From Haemaphysalis longicornis (Eukaryota; Arthropoda; Arachnida; Ixodida; Ixodidae), in the NCBI GenBank assembly GCA_013339765.2, contig CM023457.1:43016144-43080143 (forward strand): a DNA stretch of 64,000 nucleotides. Direction: 5' to 3'. The notes beneath the pieces were generated by a model. The model had not been told where the DNA came from. It saw only the letters and a program-made list of their open reading frames with translations, and made no database searches. Numbering within the stretch: the first letter of the stretch is position 1; every line of letters starts with the position of its first letter. This document shows, piece after piece, positions 20,895-31,900 of the stretch. A program made the translations under genes and the position numbers.

Positions 20895-22014
20895 TTAAAG
20901 GAGCCATGAAGAGAAAATCCAAGTTTGTTTTATTCGAAAGATTTCGTGTTTTATAGTGCCCCCAGCGCTTGTCCGGATACAAACGGTGCTTTATTCACTG
21001 AGAAAGTAAACAATTTGGGTTAAAATTTTGATTTTCCCGCTCAATCATGCGTTTTCGTGGTCCCAAATGACATCGCAGGAACCGACCGCTCTGCAGCCTA
21101 GAGTACCTTCATTCACGCATCCGCCGTACAGGGTAGAGACACGTATACGCTGGCGCCGCCATTTTCGGTTGCTCGCTCGCCGCCGAAGCAAGTCATTGTG
21201 CCAAAACCGCGCTAAAATTATCGCCGCAACGTGGTTTACTGAAGAAGTTTGAATCATATTGTCTGTTTCGCGTTGCTAGGTCTCGTGGGAAACGAAAAGA
21301 ATAACGCGTTGAGCCCGTTGGCCCAATTGCGGCGGCACGGGACCGTTCCAAGGTTGTCTCCACCCTGTACAGCGGTGTTGGTTTGTTCCGGCGTTTCTTT
21401 ACGTTCCGTAACCTAGATGGCGCCACCATACCGTGGCAAGCGTTTGGTTTGTTTTTGCCCGCATTTAAACCTGGCTTGTTTTTGTTCTGGGAGAAAATAT
21501 TCGTTCCCTGAAACAGTGCTTGCTCGACAAATGGGGTCACGTAAAACACCGTTGCTTGCGTCAATCGGCCAGTGTCGTCTGAGACAACCCCAAGCCCTGT
21601 AGTGCTGTGCAGCTAAACAAGCATGCTGTGCGCAGTACGAACAGCAGAACGCATCGGTACTTCTATGTTTACATGTGCTTTTCGTAACTTCCCACTGTTT
21701 TGTCCCATCATTCTTATTGCTTTGTAAAGAATGTGCCCTAAATTTAAGCGCAAATCGCTCCGTTCGTCTAGTTGTAAGTTCTACCGTAATTGCGTCTGCT
21801 TCTGCCAGCCTCCGCCAATCGCAGAGCTTTAGCTCAGTGACGACATAGGTTCTGTTGCGGAAAATGAGCTGGTGGGTCGCATGACCGTTCCCGTTTTTCC
21901 TAATTATGTAGCTTATTTGAGCGAAGTTTACATTAAAAGCGGTGTCAGTATGATTCTAACGAGACAATCTTTTGAATGAACCAAACTTGTGTTTTCTCTT
22001 CATGGCTCCTTTAA
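20895..22014. mobile_element. TTAA-flanked MITE, same family ends as the 567/2367 pair
   Basis: TTAA at both ends encloses inverted termini AAAGGAGCCATGAAGAGAAA / TTTCTCTTCATGGCTCCTTT. The outer 45 bp on each side match the gene B intron copies, but the interior is different and longer (1.1 kb). A second element is nested at 21129-21367. No transposase frame was seen. Confidence 0.75.
21129..21367. mobile_element. TA-flanked MITE nested in the TTAA element
   Basis: TA dinucleotides at 21127-21128 and 21368-21369 enclose inverted ends CAGGGTAGAGACA / TGTCTCCACCCTG. TA duplication and this size suggest a Tc1/mariner-type MITE. About 180 bp of its body is shared with 52721-52966, which supports it as a dispersed family. 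Confidence 0.65.
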
Positions 22015-22084
22015 TGATACTGGTGAGGTTATGAGGTTAGCCTGGCCAAGGCGCCTAGCTTGCTACACCAGATGTATGAGAAAA

Positions 22085-24312
22085 TGAAATCGATGAAGAG
22101 ATGGTGATAATGATTGTGATGAAGATGATGCGCTCATTAGCAGAGCCCTGTTTAAAGAGTCTGATCAAGTCCTGTGCTTCGCAGGAAAGACAATAGAGCT
22201 TTTGTCGCTAGAGATGCTCGTTTAGAATTCAACCAAGGGCCTAGCACGTCACTTAGAGTTAGTCCTCTAGAAAGCGGAAGAACCAAGGACACTAAAAGGG
22301 ACGTTCTAGCTGCTCTGTACCGCGTACACTAACATAATACGTGCTTCAAGTCCTCACGCACGTCACAAAGAGTCCAGAAGGGGGAAGCGGCCTGTTTCAT
22401 CTTGAATCGAAAATAACTTGTGTAAGCGACATTTAGCCGCACGCGGTGGAGAACCGCTTCGTCATGCTTGGAAAGTCTGTCAGGCATCCTAAATGTCCCG
22501 TGCGGGTCTATGGAGTGAAGCGGCGCGTAATTTTGCGGCGCAACAGCCCACATAGATCGCTGAAATCTCCAGGCAGCCTTGGACGCAAGGGCAGAAGCAT
22601 CTTTTCTGGAGAACGGTATCGGTATCACTGGCCCGTGCAGATCATGCGCTATCGATGCCGCAGCGTCCGCCTTGACGTTACCATGCAGTTATACGGCAGT
22701 GGGCAGGAATCCACTGAACCTCTGCATGATGGTGTGCATTTAAAGCTTGTAAGTGCAATGCATGAATGTCAAAAACAAGCTGATCTTTCGGGTACTATTT
22801 TAAGCACTGAAGGGCCGCTCGAAAATCCGTGAAGATTGCCCACTGACGTGCTGGTTGCTCTATGATGTGGGCGAAAGCAGCACGCAGAGCGGCAAGCTCG
22901 GTGACCATGGATGTCGTCCTGTGGCTAAGCATTGCCCTGAAAGCGGTCATCATCATCATCATCATCACCAGCCTATCTACGCCCACTGCAGGGCAAAGGC
23001 CTCTCCCATTATTCGCCAATTACCTCGGTCCTGTGCCAACTGTGACCAATTATCCCCGCAAACTTCTTGATCTCATCTGCCCATCTAACTTTCTGCCGCC
23101 CCCTGCAACGCTTGCCTTCTCTAGGGATCCACTCTGTTACCCTTAATGACCAGCGGTTATCTTGCCTTCGCATTACATGCCCTGCCCACGTCCATTTCTT
23201 CTTCTTAATTTCTACTAATAGTCTTTAACACCAGTTTGCTCCCTGGACCCCACTCCGCTCTCTTCTTGTCCCTTATGTTACACCTATCATTTTCCGCTCC
23301 ATTGCCCGCTGAGTCGTTCCTCAATTTAAGTTGAACCCTCTTAGTGAGCCTCCAAGTTTCTGCCCCGTAGGTGAGTACCGGTAAGATGCAGCTGTCATAC
23401 ACTTTCTTCTTCAGCCGACAATGGTAGGCTGCTATTCATTATCTGAGAATGTCTGCCATATGCACCCCACCCCATTCTGATCCTTCTAATTATCTCTGCC
23501 TCATGGTTGGGATCTGGGGTCACAACTTGGCCTAAGTAAATATATTCGCTTACCACTTCCACTGCCTCGCCACCTATCTCAAACTGCTGTGCTGAAAGCG
23601 GTACGGGACGACAGAAACCAGATTCCTATAGCCATGAGCTAGCTGTCACAGATCCATCTGTGTATAGATGGGTGTGGACCCTGTATTTTTGGAAGATCAG
23701 TTCGAAGGCGAAGAACTTTAAGGCAGGGGTGGCGATATTCTGTTTGCGGGTAATGCCGGGCACACCAGTAGTAATTTACAGACGCGGGTACATCCAAGGC
23801 GGTTGTAGCGACGGAGAAGGGGGCTGGTCATGCAGAGGCAGAAGGTCTCGCACTTCAGTGGCTGACCAGAGTGCTAATGGGTGACCTTGCTGCCGTGCTA
23901 CAAATCGCAGTTGAGCGCGAAGGAGCTCCTGCGCGCCAAGAGCAAGTGGTGCCAGTTGTCGACACTCTACCATAGTTCTCACCATGGATGTGGTCTTCGG
24001 AACTCCAATGCACACCCTCAGGACCTGCGCTTGTATACTTTGCAGGACTCTCACATTTTCGTTTGAGAGGTGGATAAGAACAGGAAGGCTGTAGCGTAAC
24101 AATCTTACGGACATGACGTCATACAGCCGAAAGAAGAGACGGGACGTTGCATCCGCGGCGTTACTAGATATCATGCGGAAAATGTTGGCGAAGGGCGCAA
24201 GCTTGTCGTTTACATAGCGGACGTGTTTTGACCAAGTCAGAGACCTGTCAAATATCACACCCAAAAACTTGTGGTGTGGAACATAGACGAACATCCCGTG
24301 CCCGCAGAAAGA
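22085..24312 (-). mobile_element. I-clade-like LINE, 5'-truncated, interrupted by an RTE insertion
   Basis: The - strand reads RT thumb (HHKFLGVIFDRSLTWSKHV), an RNase H domain (TSMVTELAALRAAFAHIIEQ then AIFTDFRAALQCL) and a C-terminal segment (IPFSRKDASALASKAA, RLSKHDEAVL and a degenerate EDLKHVLC zinc motif), with a degraded tail reaching a TCATC-rich 3' end near 22085-22130. The first RNase H half and the second lie on either side of the RTE at 22948-23591; removing the insert restores one frame across the junction. Several stops elsewhere make it inactive. Confidence 0.8.
22948..23591 (-). mobile_element. RTE-type LINE 3' fragment inserted in the older LINE
   Basis: On the - strand it reads SCILPVLTYGAETWRLTK, then KKWTWAGHVMRRQDNRWS, TEWIPREGKRCRGRQKVRWA, the standard C-terminal end of RTE ORFs, and finishes in a (TGATGA)n tail at 22948-22968, the known RTE 3' terminus. 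An 11-bp target duplication CTGAAAGCGGT flanks it (22937-22947 and 23592-23602). It is 5'-truncated by target-primed reverse transcription and has a few frame breaks. Confidence 0.9.
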
Positions 24313-24318
24313 GCCGAG

Positions 24319-24414
24319 GTGCACGACCGCTCGCCGAGCCGAAGAAGTCCCACCCTTTATTGGATGCAGAATATATACAAGATAACAAGTGGTTGTCACA
24401 CACTAATGGCAACT
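24319..24414 (-). repeat. LTR fragment, inverted copy
   Basis: About 95 bp that are the reverse complement of 26793-26888, including CACCCTTTATTGG (reverse of the AATAAAGGGTG polyadenylation region). It lies immediately before the pol fragment but points the wrong way for a 5' LTR. Confidence 0.75.
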
Positions 24415-26610
24415 AAATTGGCCGATACTGCTTTGCCGTCTCTCTTTTGGCATCACCTCCGCGCCGGAGTACTTCTAAAACAGATTGCCATGGTCCTGGA
24501 GGGCCAGGAAGGAGTCGCAATAATTATAGACGACATTCTGGTCTTTGGGCGCACCCGCAAGGAGCACGACGCCAGACTGAGCCAGGTGCTGTCTCGCCTT
24601 GCAAAAGCAAGCATCACGTTGAACCAAGACTAGTGTCGTTTTGGTGTCTCCGAAGTCTCCTTCCTAGGAGTCATCGTTTCAGCACAAGGGATCAGGCCAA
24701 GTCCAGACAAGGTCGAAGCAGTCAAAGTCATGGAGGCTTCAACCGACATGGCAGGTGTCCAACGACTGCTCGGAATGATGAACCCTCTTGCCCGGTTTTT
24801 GCCTCCCATCTCGACGGTCACAGTTCCCATCAGAGAAATTCTAAGCAAGTATGTGAGTTGGGTGTGGCAGCATGAACAAAATGCTGCATTCGAGAAAATC
24901 AAAGAACTCCTGATGTCAGACCGTTGCATGGCCAAGTACCATCCGTCATACGCCGCCACAGTTTCGGCTGACGCAAGTTCGTTTGGACTCGGCGCGGTCT
25001 TGCGGCAGACACAGCCCTCTGGAGAGCGCCGCCCAGTTGCGTTTGCTTCGAGGTCAATGACCGAGACAGAGCAGCGTCACAGCCAGACAGAAGGAAGCTT
25101 TGCAACGACATGAGCTATTCAACGGTTTGACGAATTCGTCCGCGGCATCACCTTTGATGTCGAGACAGATCAACTACGACTCGTTTCACTCTTCGGCAAG
25201 ATGGAGCTGGACATGCTACCGCCTCGCATACAGAAGCTCCGGTTAAAGACCAGGCGATACCAGTTCCGGATGCTGCACGTGCCAGGAAAGCTGCTAGCTA
25301 CGGCAGATACCTTGTCACGCATCACACAAAAGGCGTCCCTCCCCCTGGACACCGTGGAATTGTTTGCAGCTCAAGTTGTCAGCGGCCTGTCAGAAGCCTT
25401 TCCGCTAAGCCCACAGGACGTGCGACAGGCACAAGAGTCAGATGGCGAATGCAGAGCCCTCACCTCCTTCTGCCAGAATTGTTGGCCACAGAAGTCCAAG
25501 CTGCCACTGCACCTCTCCAAGTACGCCTCAGCAGCAGATGAGCTCTCTGTCTGTGATGTTCTACTGAAAGGCGCCCGGATAGTCATCCCACATTCCGTTC
25601 GGCCGGCTGTCTTGACGTTGTTGCACGAAGGACACCAAGGCATCAACAGGACAAACGCCCTTGCTCGATAGTCAATTTAGTGGCCTGGCATTTCAGCAGA
25701 CATTACCTATCTGGTAACCAACTGCGAGCAGTGTGCTTCCATTCGGGTGAACCTTGCAGAGCCCCTGGTGTCCACGGTCCTACCTCGACGTCCAATGGAA
25801 CTTGTCGGCATGGGCCTGTTCCACCCCCACAGCCAGACATTCATCTTGGTGGTGGACTACCACTCCAGGTACCCTGAAGTTGTAACCTTGAGGAGTACAA
25901 CTGCTCAGGCATTCATTGACGTCCTCAAAAGCATCGTTGCAATCCATGGGATTCCGCGAGAGGTCAGACTGGACAATGGTCCACCGCTCTCTTCGCATGA
26001 GTTTGCAGCGTTTGTGGCATCTTACGGCTTTGACCACGTCACCAGCAGTCCCCACTATAGACAATCGAACAGAGAGGCGGAGAGAATGGTCAGGACCATC
26101 AAGGAGTTGTTTCGCAAAGCATCAGATCCTCATCTGGCCTTGCTCAGCTACCGGGACACCCCAGGAGTCTACGGCATCAGCCCGGCCCAGCTCTTGATGG
26201 GACGACAACTACGAACCAAAGTTCCGAAACAGGACTCCCAGTTACGTCCTCACTGGCCATTGAGGAAAGACATGAGGAGCAAAGACGCAGCCTACAAGCG
26301 GAAACAGACCGCTGACTCCAACAGGCATCACGGAGCTCGAGTTCTGCCATCGTTCCGAACCGGCCAGTGTGTCTGGGTGCGACCCGACCAGGTAAAGGCT
26401 ACAGTGCTGAGCCCAGCAGGACGACCACTAAGCTATGTATTGGAAACGAAGCAGGGTGGCGTCCTACAATGCAAGCGGCGTCACCTAGTGCCTTTTGCAC
26501 CTCCTGCGCCAAGGGTAGAACACCCGCCGACTGAGGAGCAAGAGCCACAGGGAACTCTTCCCCTTCCGAAACCTCGGTACTACCGCAGTGCAACCACCCG
26601 GTTCCCTTGA
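24406..26610 (+). pseudogene. pol: Second gypsy pol fragment (RT palm to integrase), different lineage
   Basis: It starts inside the RT at IIIDDILVFGRTRKEHDARL, continues with the thumb (SFLGVIVSAQGIRPSPDK), RNase H (SADASSFGLGAVLRQ, ASRSMTETEQRHSQTE), then FRMLHVPGKLLATADTLSR and an integrase. The first integrase Asp reads GMGLFHP where family members have G-x-D-L-F, so the DDE triad is broken; RLDNGP and NREAERMV keep the other two. A TAG (24631), a frame change near 25110 and stops near 25670-25680 disrupt it. Gag, protease and RT fingers are absent. The IDD box and GITF/ADTLSR wording place it apart from the 12-17 kb copy. Confidence 0.8.
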
Positions 26611-26792
26611 ACAACCTGCCTGCTTCCCTGCAGGCAGTGACCGCAGTGATGGTGTGACACGAACACGTAGTGGCCGCCGTGTTGTGCTTCCGGACAGCCT
26701 GAACTTGTGATGTGAAGTGTCTGGCGTCCATCTTCCGTCCGGTCTTCAAGGTGGGAGATCTAGAGGTCGCCACCTTTCAGCCCACTTAGGCT

Positions 26793-26930
26793 GCCACTAG
26801 TGTGTGGAATTACTTGTTATCTTGTATATATTCTGCACCCAATAAAGGGTGGGACTTCTTTTTTCGGCTCGGCGAGCGGTCGTGCACCACGCTCCCGCGG
26901 CACCAGCCACGCAACAAACAAACGCCTTTT
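26793..26930 (+). repeat. LTR fragment downstream of the second gypsy copy
   Basis: This stretch runs ...CTTGTATATATTCTGCACCC then AATAAAGGGTGGGACTTC, a polyadenylation-signal region typical of an LTR R segment. Its orientation agrees with the pol fragment, so it is the probable 3' LTR. The inverted partner is at 24319-24414. Confidence 0.6.
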
Positions 26931-29900
26931 TGGTAAGCGGGACACAAGTGCTTCACTTCTTTCACATCATAACTGGAGAAATTTTCACAGTAAAACATTA
27001 TCTGCAGAGATTGTGGTAGTAAACACTTGCAAATTCCCAGTGTCTGGATTTTGTTATGGTTGATATTTGTGTATGACTGCAACAGCGCACATAGTTTGAG
27101 GGTGTCGTAGACACAAGTAAAATTGTGGATGGCTGATTCTTTCGGGTTCTCTGCGTTTTCAATTACCATGAAGATAAATCCTTTGGGTAGTTGTGTTACC
27201 TTTACTTCAACATTTTTTTCATTCCTGGAAACGTGTTCTCCTCTCACTACTGTGTATATTGTCGCTGTTGTGTTGTATTACCCACTGTTCATTATTATGC
27301 GTATTGCAAAGAATGATGACAATTTGAACTTGTTTCGTTTAGTGCCATGTAATAAAAATTTCTTCATTTATAACGTATCTTTTATGTGGCTCTTCAAGAT
27401 GAACACACGACAGAATTCGTAACCATCTGTAAACGGTACTGTAAATTGCGACTTAACATTTCAAAAAATGTTTTTTTCCTTGCATGCGGGCACCAAGCCT
27501 GAAAATGAGGTTCAAATAAACACTAACCAATGCACGAAAGCGTCTGAATACGGTACCGGTACCCGTCGCCGTGACCAGCGCTTTCCAGCCATTCAAACTA
27601 TCCGCTGAAATCGGTATCAGCGAAACCGAAAGTGAACAGTTTGTTCTTTGTCCGCCAGCTTGTTGCTCTACTTAATTCGGCCGCAAGGCTCTATGGGAGT
27701 GTCCTCTCTTACTAGTATTTCTTTCTCTATGGAGCGGTGAACATGCCACAACGCAGCAAAAAGTATTTACCTAAAGAGCCACAGCACCGTGCCGTGAAAC
27801 AAGGCGTACGTAAAACTGAAGTGCAGCGTATTTGAGAGATAGTGTTACTTTGAGTAGGAATGCATCATTTGCGTGTCCTAACGCAACGGTGTCTGTCGGG
27901 CTACTTGAGCGTTGTGCGTTTGCGCATTCTTTTTCTCCACGGCGGAGCTGGTGGGCGGATGCGTCGCTTCGGCGTTTCCGTCTCTTTTGTGGCATTGAAA
28001 CCGCCGTAGTACTCCTGTACGTGTCTGTGAGGTGCGTCTTGGTGTTGGTAGTTGTGTTTGAAATATACCTGACTGCTGGAATGACATCGCTTGCCTGCTG
28101 CGGCCGCCGCTGAAAACATAAGTCACCATTACATGCTTCCTTGCGCGGTACGGGAGAGGTCGCGCTTGTTCCAGTCTAAACTATAGTGAACTACAACACT
28201 TCTAGTTCAGTGTAGTTTAAACTTCAGCTGTCGCTTATAACTGGCGCTCATGAGTGCTACTTAGCGTTGTTGGTTCTTGCGAAGAATTAAGTGGTCACAT
28301 ACATGTGCTTCCATTTGTGTGACGCAGTGGCGGATCCAGAGGGGGGGCCATGGGGGCCGGCCGCCCCCCCCCCCCCAAGGCACCTGTTCACCCCCCTTGC
28401 TTTCCCCTTTCATACCCATCTCCTCCACCCATCCGTTTCATCCGCAAACAACGTAGTATTCCTCCATGTGTACATGGCGCTGGGCTCATAGCAGGCACAT
28501 GTCGACTTTGCGCCGCCTCACATTTCACCCCCCCCTCCTCCCACCCCGGCGGCTCATTCAATGTTTGCCATTCCCGCGGTTTTCGCTGCCAAGCGCTGCC
28601 CCACAGCAGCCGCCAAGGCCATGAGCAAGGGAGCACGGCTCGGCAGCGCCGATGCAGACGACAAAGATTGAGCAAAAAAAAAAAAAAAAGGAAAGCTCCC
28701 GAGATTTGTGCAAACCCTTTGGTCTCTTTGCCTGTCCAGAGCAGTTTTGAGCAGCTCCTGGACAGTCCAGAACTGTCCCCGCATAAAGCAAATGAAATAA
28801 GAATAATAGATTAAATTAAGAATAGACGTGGCCTTGATTTTTACAAGAGCAAATGGATAGAAAACGCAGTAAAAACAATGTTTTAATGTTCTGACCAAAA
28901 AATACAGAAATAATAAGCTGGCGCGCGAGCCACGAGCGCGAGCGCAACCCCAAGCCGAACAGTAACAGGTTCCGACAGGGGGCGCGGGACCGTTGCGGGC
29001 GGGAAAATTGAATTTAATTTAGCTAAAATGTACGGCGTTTGTCATGGGAACGGGCGGAGAAGAGCGCGAGGGTGGGGGGGGGGGGGAGGGGTTGAGAGGG
29101 AATGTATGGCGTGGCAGTGGCTGCAGAAGACTATCGTCTTTCGACGCCATTTGCAGAGAAGCGAGCAGATAAGCGGCCAATTTTTTTTTTATCCCGTGCC
29201 ATTCCAAAGTTGTTTTCGTATTTTGGTGACGATGGCTCAATGAAAGTTCCATAAAATTCGCATGTTAGGTCCCTGTCTCCCTCAGAACGCAATAATGTAA
29301 TCCATTTTTACCGATAACAAATCCCATGGGCCACAGCAAATGCTTTTGAAATCTGTGAGGTCACAGCGGGATAGTGCGGGAACTTCAAGGCGTCTTCACT
29401 TCCCATCTGTTTTTAATGCGTAAGTATTTCTATGCCTACCCCAAGCGTAAATCTGTCTGTCCACAAGTAACGTAAGACGAATCACTTGGTTGCAGGCGAT
29501 TAGTGGGAAATGTTTGCGCATCTCGATAAGCCCTATAGAGGAGTTTGCTTTTATTTTTCGTTTTGTTTCTTGTGCATTTTATGGTTTATTATAAGCCTTC
29601 TCTCGGCAAGGGTGGCGTTTTTGGAATTGTGCAATGGTAATTTACTAATACGAGTGAAATAGATTTTCCGTTCATTATTGTCCCTTTGACACAATGTCCG
29701 TAACAGCTTTTTCCACATACTGTGGTGAAATTTGTTGTGAGCAGCGCACCAAACCAGTGAATAATAAATTGCTATTTTAAAAAGTGTTAAGTGAAATAGT
29801 ATTTTCATTGTATTCTTGTTGTTATCATTAAACTCCCCCCTTAGGCTGGAAATAAATGATGATGTGAACAATTTGTTAAAATGTTCTTGAATGTAAAACC

Positions 29901-30056
29901 ATGCTTGGTCATTACACGGTAAACATTGAATATTGGTTGATATTTCTTATGCTTGGTCATTCGCATATTTTAAATGGTACTCTTTTCTGTAGAGGTGGAC
30001 AGAACCATTCGAAAACTGAAGAGACCAGCCGCGAGGACCCTGGACAGCTTCTTCAA
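26931..30056. other. Intergenic, low-complexity patches, no gene recognised
   Basis: No protein domain was identified. 28326-28350 (CAGTGGCGGATCCAG followed by a G run and C run) looks like one end of an hAT-like element, but no matching other end was found. A10-12 and T9 runs occur near 28674 and 29184. A diffuse inverted repeat lies at 28172-28222. The frames over 27771-28129 are compositional. Confidence 0.3.
28172..28222. repeat. Imperfect palindrome containing TATAGTGAACTA
   Basis: The left half AGTCTAAACTATAGTGAACT pairs imperfectly with the right half TAGTTCAGTGTAGTTTAAAC around a short loop. The core matches the perfect palindrome at 53035-53072, so the two are copies of one small palindromic repeat. 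Confidence 0.5.
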
Positions 30057-30267
30057 GCTGTCTACAGTAGTAGTACTGTAGCTGTCTACAGTACAGTCTG
30101 TACAGTACAGTAGCAGTACAATACAGTAGCAGTACAGTACAGTACTGTACAGTGTACAGTGTACTGTACAGTACTGTACACTGTACAGTACAGTGTACTG
30201 TACAGTACAGTACAGTAGCTGTCTGTAGCTGTCTACAGCTGTCTACAGTAGCTGTCTACAGTAGTAG
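30057..30267. repeat. TACAG/CTGTA self-complementary satellite
   Basis: About 210 bp built almost wholly from TACAG, GTAC and CTGTA words, e.g. CTGTACAGTGTACTGTACAG, with both strands reading alike. Flanks carry longer CTGTCTACAGTAG units. The array can fold on itself at many registers. Confidence 0.95.
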
Positions 30268-30275
30268 AAGAAAAA

Positions 30276-30861
30276 TAGTCGTTTTTTGTACTCCTGAGCA
30301 TCATTTAACAGTAAAAACATAATAAACAACATCAACTGAGATTATTATTACCGGCTGTATCAAGCATCAAGCGCCCAGCGCACTGCATTAGCTGTAATCA
30401 AGACGCGAGGGTACACTTGGTCTGCTCGCTGGCTCGTTGGGGGCTCGCTGCCGACATATTAGATCCTGGCCTGTGCCGAAAAGTAACCGTTCGCGGTACC
30501 TTTCTTGCATACGCCGCTGACTCCCGCAAGCACGGTAGGCGGTAATGTAAACACGGTAGCGGTATGCCAAATAGAGTGCTTTAGCATGCCGTTACCGTGT
30601 TTACGTTACCATCTACTGGGCTTGCAAGACTGCTTATGGGCAAGAAGTTACCATGAACGGTAACTTACCACCACAGGCTTTATCATCGCCAGCGAGCTTC
30701 CTGAGGAGACGACGTGTACCCTGGCGTCTTGATTGCATCAAATGAAGTGCGCTCGGCGCTTAATGCTGGGTACAGCCGATAAAAACTGTTTGTTGATATT
30801 ATTTATCATTTATCACGTTTTTCTTGATAAAATGCTCCGAACATGACAAACGACTATTTTG
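30276..30861. mobile_element. Large fold-back element (full-length inverted arms)
   Basis: The left arm begins AAAATAGTCGTTT and includes ATTACCGGCTGTATC, then CAAGACGCGAGGGTACAC; the right arm carries the reverse complements (AACGACTATTTT end, CGGCTGTACCCAGC, CAAGACGCCAGGGTACAC). The centre is itself palindromic (GGTAATGTAAACACGGTA versus TACCGTGTTTACGTTACC). Almost the whole 586 bp is therefore one long imperfect hairpin. It has no coding capacity. A related arm fragment lies at 31300-31425. Confidence 0.75.
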
Positions 30862-31299
30862 CTCCAATGGGCCAATAGAATAGTCGCCGCAACTTGGGCT
30901 AAGCCTCGTCCGCCTAAAATAACTCAGCTGAGTTTCTAATATCACAAAATGCTTTTACGCATGCAAAATTGTGCTGGGCCGAGTAGTGTAGGTTATTGAG
31001 TAATAACTACAACACATTTTACTGATTTTTTGAAATATTTAGCGCGGACGTAAATTCTACTTTACCTTGCCTCCTACTCAACTCAGTAGATGGCGACACC
31101 AGATGCATGATTTGTTTTTCAAAGCTCTATAGGTGATGGCTACAGTATTCTGAAAACTAATGTTACTGCAAACATTTCATCCGAAATGTGAGACATTCAA
31201 GATACTTTAAGCGCAAGCATATAGATATGAGCAACAAAGTTATGCGTGATTTGCTTTGAGACTAATCCATTTGACGTCGCTACCTGCACCAGGGCGGCG

Positions 31300-31425
31300 G
31301 GAATACGCCACCCGACAAAGGTGCGTCTAACCGTTTTTAGCCGTAAATGAAAACTCCGGCTTCCGGTAACATGGTAAACGGTAACGCAAACAAGGTAACA
31401 ATATGCTAAAATTTTCTATTGTTCC
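31300..31425. repeat. Fragment related to the fold-back arm
   Basis: It contains CCGGTAACATGGTAAACGG, then CAAGGTAACAATATGC, resembling the central arm of the 30.3-30.9 kb element. The match is partial and read by eye. Confidence 0.4.
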
Positions 31426-31449
31426 CACTTTTAAGCAAGTAAACTAAGC

Positions 31450-31900
31450 AAATAAAATCCTCTACAAGCGAGGCACTGAGTAACGTAGCACAATGGTTCA
31501 GTGATAATAGGCTAGTATTAAACGTATAAAAAATAAATATATTACATTTTCGTTCCCGAACAAACTATAAAACAGCGTAAAATTATCAATATCTAGTTTC
31601 AAAAGTTGAACCCTACTCTTACCTTGGTGTAACGTTAAAAAAGGAATGCATTATAAAGACAATATAGATAACATTTATTCAAAGCTGAGCAAAGCCTTTC
31701 TTTCTTGATATAAAGGCATGCCCACCCCCATTAGGGTGATGTTTCTTACTCATGGTCTACACGGCTTAATGTGCTACAATAGTGATTTTGCCTGATTGGT
31801 GTCGTGGTTATTATCGGTGCCAAAAACATCTTACTATTCTTGCATACTGCAAGTCCGCTTGTTCTCTCCAACCCAGTCCTACGGACTTAAATGTAGTGCT
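31450..31900 (+). pseudogene. Non-LTR retrotransposon RT fragment (CR1/Jockey-like)
   Basis: The + strand reads VAQWFSDNRLVLNV, then, after stops, PYSYLGVTL and NIYSKLSKAFLS with GMPTPIRVM following. This is the usual order after the RT catalytic box in CR1/Jockey-type LINEs (W-F-x-x-N-x-L-V-L-N, Y-L-G-V, K-L-S-K). It has several frame breaks and no RNase H. Confidence 0.6.

Noticed and set aside
22795..23019. Poly-Met protein
   Set aside because: The Met run is the (TGATGA)n tail of the RTE insertion; the rest is RNase H of the older LINE.
28326..28380. Complete hAT-like element
   Set aside because: Only one CAGTGGCGGATCC end is visible; no matching inverted end or 8-bp duplication was found.
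30057..30267. CRISPR-like array
   Set aside because: Units are not separated by unique spacers; it is a self-complementary simple satellite in a eukaryotic genome.
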